Of a stretch of DNA of 64,000 bases, positions 10,457-19,173 are shown one piece after another. The notes under the pieces are model-generated. The model did not search any database. It saw only the letters and a list, made by a program, of their open reading frames with translations, and was not told the origin of the DNA. The stretch is from Paratinospora sagittata (taxonomy: Eukaryota > Streptophyta > Magnoliopsida > Ranunculales > Menispermaceae), in the NCBI GenBank assembly GCA_035771175.1, contig CM069590.1:33990821-34054820 (forward strand), given 5' to 3'. The stretch's first letter is position 1; each line of letters begins with the position of its first letter. Both the position numbers and the translations under genes were made by a program.

Positions 10457-10970
10457 GATTTTGTTAATCTAAGTGGTTCATCACTTACCACGTCCCTAAA
10501 TATACTATGATGAAGTATATTTTGATGATCACAAAAAAAATACTTTTCGATGCTAACGAGCCTTAATCAAGATCTCATCCAAGCACCTCAGGAAAGCAAA
10601 AAGCCAAGGAACGATTCGATCAAGGAACTCAAAGTCATATCCGACGTTCAAGATCGTTTCAATCAAAAGGACCTCAATGATCATATCCTGATTTCAAGAT
10701 CACTTCCCACGAACAATTCGATCAAGCTTCAAGTCTTCATCTTTCGATCAACGTTTAAGACATTCAACTCCAACGCAAAGTTCTTATTGAAGATCTCATA
10801 ATAAAGAGTTGGATTTAAAGATTATGAGAAAATGGGAAATACACTGTATTTAAGGTATATCTTTCTCTAATTGACATCGCTCAAACGTTTTCCAAAACCA
10901 TGCACAAACCACTTGCATACTTGCGTGCTTTGATCATACGTTTTACGGTATTTCAAACAATTTAATTCTC

Positions 10971-13509
10971 TGTAACGCCCGTACCTTAGGATGACATCAT
11001 TTTGACCCGTAGAGTACATGTATACATGTACGTATATGTATATGATGCTCGACGCGCGTTGGTTCAAGTGCCTTTGCATAAAGTTTCAAAATGATCGGAG
11101 ACCCGTTCGACGCCAAAACGTGTCGAAAATGGTGTTTTGGATCAGTGGAGCTCGTTCCTTGGAGGAAGAAATTTTTGTCATCGATTACATCAATTGCTTG
11201 ATCTCCTAGATCCGTGGTCCGATTGAGCTAAACTTTTTTCAGCTTATTTTTCTCTAATAGACCTTCATTATGAACGGTGAAAATCTTGATCAGAGTTGTC
11301 TACTGTAAGTTATAAAGCTCCAAACACAATTTTTTCTGATTTACAGATTTTCTTGAGCAGTTTTGATCCAATGGTTGGATCTTGCAATCCCACCATTATA
11401 TTGAGCTGAAAGTTTACCATAATGTCGGTAATTGACTCATAAAGCTTTGCAACGGTTAAAATGTTAAATTGATGAGTCATTTGCATAAAAGTGAGTATCT
11501 AAGAGGAAGTAATTGCAGCAGAAAAAAAAAATTGTTCATTTTGTTTAAGTGTATTTTGAGTTGTGGGCCCAAATTTTTCTATAATACAAACCAAAACGAA
11601 ATTTTCTCACACTTGCTCATTTTTCCACCTTCAAGAGTGCTAGAGAGCTTGGAAAAAGGGGAAAGAAGAGGAGAAGAGAAAAAGAAGGGAAAAATGAGGT
11701 TTTTGGGTGGATTCTTGCTCAAAGATCATCAAGGTAACCATTTCATTCCCATTTTTCTTCCTTCCATCATTTTCATAGACTTGACCTAAAACTAGTGTTT
11801 TGACCTAGGGTTTTCTATTCAGATTTATTGTGATTTGTATGAAATTGATGAGTAATTATGGATGTATGACACTCTAAATTACTGATCTTGAATAGGGGGA
11901 ATCTAATTGTAGGGTAATTTTGGCTTATGCCATTAAAATTGACATTCCCATGCAATTTGGGGATTTTCATGTAAAGTTGGGATTTTGCCCAAATTAGGGC
12001 TTTTGACCTAAACCAAGTCAATTGACAAAATTAACTTGGGAATCATCTAATTGGACCTAAATGGAGTAGAACCATAGGTTTAGAATGTTTGAACCTATGA
12101 TAATTTAGCATGTCTTAGTTCAATTTGGCCTTATGTCATGTATTGCCAAATTGGGGATTTTGACCAAGATATAACAATTGATGAAATTGACTTGATAAAT
12201 AGTCACCTTAACCCTTACTATGATTGAATGTTTTGCATTATAGTGGTTGTGATCAAGGGGATCCATCTTTGGCATTCAATTTGGTTTATGTGTAGTTTGA
12301 TTTGATGTTAATTGGTCAAATTGAACAACGACGATTAGGCTCATGGGTTAGCCATTCTAGAATCATTAGTTAAATTTGAAATTGGGATTTAACATGGTTA
12401 TTAGCATACTTTGGCTGATTTTAATATTGTATGAACCATGTATATATTGTAGGGATTCTAACTGATTCGAGTAACCCACGTGGGGTAGTTGGAAGTCTAT
12501 GTACGTGAGGTGATTGGTGATTGTACTAGTACTTGATTTTGGATTAGAAATTGGATTGGCTAGACTTAGCCAATCGAGAGTGAGTGTTCTTTTATTTGCT
12601 GGTTTTCATATACGTGGCATTATATCCATATATATATATATATATATATGGATATGGCATATGCATGTTTTAATTTATCCATGAAATGAAATTTGAGCAT
12701 ATTCCATTGGGTTATATTTGGGTAGCGTCTCCTAGCTTGATTTTCTTTTGGAAGTCTTGTAAGTCTAGAGAGATCCCCAGTGTGGACTTGGCAGAGGGTT
12801 TCAAGGGTAGGGGCAACCATTTTTTGATTAGGCCTGCTATAGGGTTTCGAAAGCATTGTAAATCGATGACATGCTCTTAGAATTCCTATTAGAATACGGG
12901 TAAGAGGTCATTCGGGCACGGGTTCCGCACACTCGTGTTCTCGAATTTGATTCTTACCTAGGAGGTGTTAGGATTGCATTGCATGTTGTTTAAATGGTAT
13001 GCATTGCCTTAATTATGACATGATGCATTATATTAGCAAGTATGTAATCTTGTTTTCATTTCCATGTTATCACATGCTATTTTAAATGTTTTAATGATCT
13101 TGACATGTTTTACATAAATGCATGTATATTGCCACTTGTAGAAGACATTCACTGAGCTTGTTGTAGCTCACACCTCATCCTTATCCTTTCAGGTTCTGAT
13201 TCGAAAGGAAAAGGGAAGGCTTGATTACGGAGCATTCCTTCAAGTATTTTGTTGATGTAGGTGTTGTACAGTTTAGTATTTTGATATTATGTACATGATA
13301 ACACCTAGTATTTGTATTAATAACACATAGATGGGTTGTGTATGTTTTATATTATTTGAATTTTTGGGATTTTATACATGGTATTTATGGAGATGAAATC
13401 TTTAATTGTTGTTGATCATGATTAGATGATGTTGTAGGATTAATTGTATTTGGGATTTGTGTTTATGTTAGGCTGACAGTCATTACGTCACGTATAGTTG
13501 GTCGTGACA
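10971..13509 (+). mobile_element. Gypsy-type solo LTR
   Basis: The segment starts TGTAACGCCCGTACC and ends GGTCGTGACA, flanked on both sides by TTCTC (10966-10970 and 13510-13514). No internal region is present, so it is a solo LTR left by LTR-LTR recombination. The same family occurs at 37932-43276 and on the minus strand at 53612-56525. The start resembles chromovirus (Tekay/Del) LTRs, but this lineage call is tentative. It has no coding capacity. Confidence 0.85.
12622..12655. repeat. 34-bp perfect palindrome around an (AT)n tract
   Basis: An AT dinucleotide run of 22 bases is flanked by ATATCC and GGATAT, making a fully self-complementary 34-mer within the gypsy solo LTR. Confidence 0.85.
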
Positions 13510-13596
13510 TTCTCTATATTTAATTTGAAATTTATCGAGTTTATTCGCATTTATCGTATATTTAATTGCGAGTCAAAACTATTTTTAAAGAGATTT

Positions 13597-14172
13597 TCAG
13601 AACGTTGATAGTTCATTAGGACGTTGATAACGCTCAAGGTTGAATTGAACTGATTAATCAGGACACTCACTTGTAAAGTAACGGCCTCCATTTAATCAAC
13701 CTCTGAAGTTGTCAGAACGCTGATTTAGTATAAGCTTATTGAAAGATTTTTAAAGTTCTTCAAAGATTTTATTTTTGAGAACACTGATAGTTATAAGTTG
13801 AATAAACTATGAGGACGCTACCTGGATAGGAGCGCCCTCACCTTTAGGAATCAACTTAATAACTTTCAGAATGCTGATTGTCCTTCAACGAACTTGTTAT
13901 TGGTTTCAAATGTTTTTAATATGTGGTAGGACGCTTACAGTGTTGTAGCGCCCTCGTATTATGTTTTATGTTTTAACTGGTAGGATGCTTACTCGAAAAG
14001 TAGCGCCCTCATGCACTCGATTGTTTTAAAACATAGCAGGAAGCTAACTGTGCATTAGCGCCCTTAGGGTTAAGTCTTTTAAGTGTCAAAGTAAGTCAGG
14101 ACACTCACATTTCAATAGTGCCCTCATTTCATTGTTCAACAGGACGCTTATTCGTAATGAGCGCCCTCAAGG
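13597..14172 (+). repeat. Dyad box array AGGACGCT...AGCGCCCT in LTR A
   Basis: About eleven irregular units occur, each with a left arm like AGGACGCT and, about 10-13 bp on, a right arm like AGCGCCCT. Clear units start at 13811, 13928, 13982, 14037, 14098 and 14141. The arms are inverted repeats with one A-C mismatch, which is a G-U pair on the other strand. One unit (14098) reads AGGACACT..AGTGCCCT, changing both arms together. The array is about 330 bp upstream of the TATA box, as described for repeated-motif boxes of Sirevirus LTRs. Confidence 0.75.
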
Positions 14173-14501
14173 AACAAAACGACAAAGTTGATATTATGCG
14201 CAAGGACACTGATTACAGAATCAAGACGCTAACTCAACAACCGTCACTGTTTGAACAAGTACACTACATCAGTTTACTTTTTCAGAATAGAATTTGGCAT
14301 AGAGTCCTTTTCAGACTTATCAGAGATCTTCTCTAATACATGAATTAAGTTTTTCTACAACTTTCATTTTTCATGAAATCTAAAAAGAACCGGGATGTTA
14401 GTGAAAATTAAAGTTGCCATTTTCATATAACATTCTAGCCTTGTGTGTAAACATTCATATTATTTGAACTTCAAATGTTTAATGACTATATCCTACTAAG
14501 T

Positions 14502-14510
14502 CTATAAATA
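14502..14510 (+). promoter_or_regulatory. Putative TATA box of LTR A
   Basis: CTATAAATA lies downstream of the box array and upstream of the stem-loop array. The second LTR A copy has TTTATAAATA at 19182-19191 and the minus-strand copy has the equivalent at 63027-63035. Confidence 0.55.
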
Positions 14511-15249
14511 CCATCCCTTAGGATCAAACAACTTGCCGATCATTTTGTATTGTGCCAATACTCTTCTAAAGTTAGTTAGTGTCAAAATGCTTTTCAACTA
14601 TCTAAACTTTCAAAGTATTTTTCACTGATACCTTTACGAATTCAATAGATTTTCATTTTGAGCTTCAATTCTTTTCTATCTCTTGAAATCTATTTGATCT
14701 GGTATCTACTCAAATTCTTAACTGATTCATACTTGGTATCATTCTTGCTGAAGATAGAATTTGAGATATAGTTCATGAGAAATGTAGTCGTACTTGATTT
14801 CATATCTTAAGTACTATATTGAATTATTTTAGTAGTTGCGTTAACTACTGATCATTGAATCAGAAGTTTCCATACTTATATTTCATATCTATTTTGAAAA
14901 TTGTCTGTGTCTTTGATTTACACTAGTCCTTCATTTTCTAGTCAATGTTTATTGGTATCATATTATTTTCGAAGAAGCACTGATTTTTATATCATATCAT
15001 TCATGTTTTTTCAAACTGCTCTTGAGCAATACCGAACATTGAAAGGTAAATGACTGTAAGTGTATTTCATCTTAGCATTACGTATTCATATTTCATATCT
15101 TTGTAATGCTATGTAATGAGCTTAATTGTAAAGTGTTCTACTCAGTTAGAACTGACATTATTGTGTTGTAATGCTGGTGTGTTCCTAGACTAAAAAAATC
15201 AAGACAAGTGAATGTGGTTCACTTAATGATTTCAGGATTGGAATCATGG

Positions 15250-16075
15250 TAGGTTGTCTCTTAACCTGTAAAAGAGAACCGGTTCATCCTAATCCCGTAA
15301 AAGGATAGGTGTGTCCTTAACCTGTAAAAGGATAGGTTATGTCACACCTGGGTTGCGCAAGCGCCCCATACCCAGTGTGATGAGTACCCCCGCAGGGCAT
15401 ACTCCAGCCATAGCACCACATAATATTGTCACATCCCAGTACACAGCACACCGCAACGTCTAGTACCCCCCGGGATCATTTGTCCACACTATTCACTCGT
15501 GAATAGTATAGGGCCTCCCCCAGATTCGAACTCACAACCTCATAAGGTTTGATTTCGCAATCCGAGTAACCACTGAGCCAATAGGGGGGTACTAGACGTT
15601 GCGGTGTGCTGTGTACTGGGATGTGACAATATTATGTGGTGCTATGGCTGGAGTATGCCCTGCGGGGGTACTCATCACACTTGGTATGGGGCGCTTGCGC
15701 AACCCAGGTGTGATAAAAAGGCCTTATGGGTAGGGGCACGCTGTGCAACCCAGGGTGTGACAGGTTATCTCTGAACCTGTAAAAGAGAAACGGTTGTTCC
15801 TTATCCCGTAAAAGGATCACAGTTGTTCCTCATCCCATAAAAAGATCATTGTTCTTCCTTATCCTGTAAAAGAAAAATGGTTCTTCCTTATCCCGTAAAA
15901 GGAATATGGGTTTTTTCTCATCCCGAAAAAAGGAAATTTGGTTCATCCTTAGCCCGTGAAAGAATAGGTTTGCCTTTAACCTATAAAAGGGTAGTTGTAA
16001 CGGTTTGGTTCTCACCCGTAAAAGAATCAGTTAGTGGATTGAGAAAATCCTAACCGGGAGATTAGGTAGTGGACG
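15250..16075 (+). repeat. R-U5 stem-loop array of LTR A
   Basis: About twelve consecutive units of 27-40 bp each carry a short stem and a loop near ATCCCGTAA or AACCTGTAA. Examples: TCTCTT-AACCTGTAA-AAGAGA (15257-15277), TTCCTT-ATCCCGTAA-AAGGAA (15884-15904), CCTTT..AAAGG (about 15970) and TTCT..AGAA (about 16010). Stem sequences differ between units while pairing is kept. A final hairpin, CCTAA..TTAGG, is near 16050. The 423-bp foldback at 15340-15762 interrupts the array. All of this lies between the TATA box and the primer site. Confidence 0.75.
15340..15762 (-). mobile_element. 423-bp foldback element with a tRNA-like (SINE) core
   Basis: The insertion runs from TGTCACACCTGGG to GGGTGTGACA, flanked by GGTTA (15335-15339 and 15763-15767); the uninterrupted host sequence is at about 20010. 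Arms at 15342-15471 and 15584-15713 are 130-bp inverted repeats that differ at one base by eye. The 112-bp centre, on the minus strand, has a pol III-like A box (TGGCTCAGTGG, 15580-15570) and B box (GAGTTCGAATCTG, 15533-15521), spaced as in tRNA-derived SINEs. The left arm would be the SINE body and the right arm an inverted copy upstream of the head. A partial third copy of the terminal motif closes the element. Confidence 0.7.
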
Positions 16076-16243
16076 TAGGCTCGGCCGAACCACTATAAAT
16101 CTTGTGTCTCACTTTTGCAATTTAGTTTGAGTTCTACTTATGCATTCAATTCCAATACACTTATGTATATCACGAAGTTATTGGAAGAGATTTTTTAAAT
16201 TGGCCATCTCACCCAATTCACCCCCCTCTTGGGTTGACCAACA

Positions 16244-16262
16244 ATTGGTATCAGAGCGGGTT
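16244..16262 (+). promoter_or_regulatory. Primer binding site of element A
   Basis: TTGGTATCAGAGCGGG immediately follows the LTR end. TGGTATCAGAGC is the usual plant copia match to the 3' end of initiator methionine tRNA. Confidence 0.85.
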
Positions 16263-17182
16263 CTTTGAAAATTTTGGTCTAACAACCTAAAGTCAAGATC
16301 CATTGGTCAATTCGTAGGGTTTGTCTTAGGTATCTCATATCTCACATCTTAGAATTAGCAACCCTAGCTGTCTCATCGTCGATCTGCACTTTTCTCTGTG
16401 TAACTATCTCGATGACGTCAGTTCGCTCCTGCACGCCACTTTGCATTTAAAACATGATCACCTTAGAGACGTTTTTATGAAAAACCTTCACTTCATCTCC
16501 ACTTGCACCATCTGCAGTGAAATACCCTTGTCTCATCATCTTCTTGGTCTCCCCCATGGCTTCCAAAACCCCAACGTCTCAAAAGTGACCAAGGGAAGAA
16601 TTTTCTTCTTCCTCGAATGGTTTCTTCTTATCTTCCTCATCCAACGATTCTGTAAAAGAAATCAAATGTACTGTGTATCCGAACACCCACTCCATACCTC
16701 CTACACGTCCCCATTGTTCTGTGCCACAACTCCTGTAGAGCCTGAGCCACCCCGCACTGCTCATGGTGAATCTTCAATTGAGATTCTCCTAGGACAGTTT
16801 TTTGAGTCCAACTCTGCTAGCTTTCAGATGGTTTTAGAGCTTCTCTGTGAATAGGAGCAAAGGTTAAAGGAACTTGAGAGGGTCGCCAGACTTCAAACGG
16901 ACATGCTGATGATTCTTCTCAAGAAGTTGGACAAGTCTCAAGTTGTTTTTAAAGATGAAATTAAAGGGGGAGAAAGTACCATCTTTGTAGCATCATAAAC
17001 TCAGGGGGAGTTTAACACTAAGGGGGAGTCTTAGTGACATTTTATGTATATTCCTTAGTAATGCACTCATATCATCTGAAACGAGGAACATTAGTACTGC
17101 ATCTCATGCATACACATATTATTTTATTAGCTTGCTTCAAAGCCTACAGTAATGTGTTTGAAATCATCAAAAAGGGAAAGAT
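16263..17182 (+). pseudogene. Shortened internal region of element A
   Basis: Only about 0.9 kb separates the primer site from the 3' LTR, far less than a coding copia element. A 137-codon frame (16441-16854) runs through it but shows no known domain. The next bases, in the same frame after the stop, would code a coiled-coil-like stretch (RLKELERV, LMILLKKLDK). A second frame from about 16559 (MASKTPTSQ) is Ser-rich and broken by stops. I cannot assign a gag or pol domain; it may be the remnant of the gene before the polypurine tracts. Confidence 0.45.
16963..17182 (+). promoter_or_regulatory. Cluster of polypurine tracts before LTR B
   Basis: AAAGGGGGAGAAAG (16963-16976), AGGGGGAG (about 17003-17010 and 17021-17028) and a terminal AAAAAGGGAAAGAT touching the LTR start at 17183 form a cluster. 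Multiple polypurine tract copies upstream of the 3' LTR are a known Sirevirus feature. Confidence 0.7.
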
Positions 17183-17557
17183 TGTTGAACCAATTATCCT
17201 CATGTCCCTTACGAGAATATGGCCCTATTATGAAATATTTTGATGATTACAAACAACATTATGTTTATGATATTACTGCACATATGGCATATCTAATCTT
17301 ACTTGAAGGTTTCAAAGATTTAATGATGCATGGCGAACGTATTTAAAGATCTTCTTGAAGACCATGATCGTTTGAAGATGTTTAGTTGTATGATTAGATT
17401 ATAATAGGTTGTAGGACCTTCTATGTCATGTGATTCAACAATATGCATGCCTGCATGTTTTTAATCGATCGGTTGCATATTCGATTTAATTCAACCACAT
17501 TGTGTTTTATCGAGCTTTAATAGAGAAATCAAAAACCATTTTTATAAAAGGTTTTTC

Positions 17558-18107
17558 AGGACGCTAATGTTTTAACAGTGCCCTCCTGGACCTGATGAGT
17601 CAAGACGCTAATAAAATATTAGGAAGCTAAAGGTTGAATTGAACTGATTAATAAAGACCTTTACTTGTTAGTAGTGACATTTTTTTTTATCAACCTTTGA
17701 GAATGTCAAGACACTGACTTAGTTTCAGCTCGCTGAAAGTTCTTTTTGTCTTTAAGTGATTTCTATCTTTAAGGACGCTGATAAGTTATTAGTTGAATAA
17801 ATTATCAGGATGCTACTTGTGTAGAAGTGTCCTCATCTTTAGAATTAACTTAAATAACTCTCAGGATGCTTACTGTCCGTCAGCGCACTTAACATTGTTT
17901 TAAAATTATTTTTAATAGTTCAGGACGCTTATTCTTGAGTAGCGCCCTTGTGTGTCAAATGTTTTAAAATAAAGCAGGATCGTTACTACGAAGTAGCGCC
18001 CTCACGATTTGAGTCGTTCAATTGTCAAAGAAAGTTAGGACACTTACTATTCAGTAGCGCCCTCACTTCATTGTTTAGTAGGGCTAATGTTGTATGAGCG
18101 CCCTCAA
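17558..18107 (+). repeat. Dyad box array in LTR B
   Basis: About ten units of the AGGACGCT..AGCGCCCT type occur. Examples are AGGACGCT..AGTGCCCT at 17558 and units at about 17931, 17986 and 18036. Many units keep only one recognisable arm (AGGATGCT, AAGACACT). Confidence 0.7.
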
Positions 18108-18414
18108 AGGAAAAAAACGACAAAAAGTATATTTTTGTTGTACTGACATTACTGCTATTTCTGTTAACTTTTTCAGAAACGTACGAATAATTTTTTAGAA
18201 CTTTTCATAATCATACAACAACTTTTCAGAACTTTTTAAACGTTCTAAAACCTCATTAGAACATTCCTCTTTCACGAAAGGATCAGATGGTTCAGGTGCT
18301 ATCGTTGTAATATGCATTGAGCTGAATCGATCCATTTCGGGAAAGAATGTTAGAGTTATATTTGAAATAACCTAGAGCACCAAAATCATCAAGTCCATTG
18401 CGCCTTTGTTATTC

Positions 18415-18423
18415 CTATATATA
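18415..18423 (+). promoter_or_regulatory. Putative TATA box of LTR B
   Basis: CTATATATA lies about 310 bp downstream of the dyad box array and upstream of the stem-loops of LTR B. Confidence 0.5.
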
Positions 18424-18844
18424 CGTGCTGCCTTAAAGCTAAAAACTACTAATGAAATACGAAACTGATATTCATTCAAAATGTATTAACAGTTTTCGTT
18501 TGTGCTACACACTTTTTGAAAGCTGGTCTTCTTTCACTTACGCTTGATCTTACGATCTTTTGAAAGAAAAACGTAAAGTCTTCTGGGTTGATTGATCTTC
18601 ATCTTCATTATTTTGAAAACCCACTGAAGAAGACAAACTACTCTTTGAACCTGCTTTCAGCATAAACTTCATCATACGTATTTTGCTGAATCTGTGATCA
18701 CAGAAGGTTCAGTTCAAAGCTTTGTAAGTATCACTTTGATTCTGAGTAAAAAGAATCATATCTCATCTTGTATTCAGTTTGTGGTGACTGGTAAGTCACT
18801 GAGTTAGAGCAAGTATTGCTCAAAGTTGTAAACGGTCTTCTTAT

Positions 18845-18993
18845 ACCCATAAGTTCAGAATAAGTTCTCTCTCACCTGTATGTAGAGAAACAGTCCTCTC
18901 ACACCTATAAGTTGAGAAAGTGTACTAGTTTGATCTTCACCTGTAAGAAGGTCCATAATGGAGTTTGAACAAATCCTAACTGAGGAGGTTAGG
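18845..18993 (+). repeat. Stem-loop array and terminal hairpin of LTR B
   Basis: Units include TTCTCT..AGAGAA around CACCTGTATG (about 18880) and CTTC-ACCTGTAA-GAAG (about 18940). The terminal hairpin CCTAAC-TGAGGAG-GTTAGG is at 18975-18993. Loops share CCTGTAA while stems differ from those in LTR A. Confidence 0.65.
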
Positions 18994-19173
18994 CAGTAGA
19001 TGTAGGCGCAGCCGAACCACTATAAATCTTGCTTGCATTGTCTCATTCACATTTGTTGTATTCGATTGCTATACTTTGTTTAATTTGTTTTCATTATTCC
19101 GCACAATTTTAAGAAAGGTTAAAATCTGTTAAGTGTCCAATTAACCCTCCTCTTGGACATATTTGGGCCAACA

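Larger units (their letters stand above)
10462..16243 (+). repeat. 5' LTR A of element A (with two nested insertions)
   Basis: The LTR runs from TGTTAATCTAAG to TTGACCAACA at 16243, next to the primer site. Without the insertions at 10971-13509 and 15340-15762 it is about 2.8 kb. It has a TTTTGATGATCACAAA string near the start (about 10519), dyad boxes (13597-14172), a TATA box (14502-14510), the stem-loop array (15250-16075) and a C-rich block (CACCCCCCTC) shortly before its end. Confidence 0.8.
17183..19173 (+). repeat. LTR B (complete, 1991 bp) within element A
   Basis: The LTR runs from TGTTGAACC at 17183 to GGGCCAACA at 19173. It has TTTTGATGATTACAAAC near its start, a dyad box array (17558-18107), a TATA-like CTATATATA (18415-18423), four stem-loops (about 18845-18960), a covarying terminal hairpin (18975-18993) and a C-rich stretch (AACCCTCCTC). 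It is preceded by a polypurine tract and followed without a target duplication by the second half of LTR A. Confidence 0.75.

Noticed and set aside
15521..15580. Possible tRNA gene
   Set aside because: A and B boxes are present, but no full cloverleaf with acceptor stem and anticodon arm can be drawn; it fits a SINE head better.
15632..16015. Minus-strand open frames of about 60 codons with repeated RDKEEPF-like peptides through the stem-loop array (also 20080-20265 and 60959-61144)
   Set aside because: They are translations of the tandem stem-loop units, recur only where the unit is open by chance, and have no known domain.
15250..16075. CRISPR-like array
   Set aside because: Regular short units with palindromes suggest one at first sight, but the stems vary, the units have no constant-repeat and unique-spacer layout, and the context is a plant LTR.
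16441..16854. 137-codon plus-strand frame as a real gene of element A
   Set aside because: No domain is recognised and composition is that of non-coding DNA; it is kept only as part of the degraded internal region.
10462..19173. Pairing LTR A at 10462 with LTR B at 17183 as the two LTRs of one element
   Set aside because: Their starts and bodies differ, whereas LTR A sequence resumes at 19174 and ends at the exact GATTT duplication.
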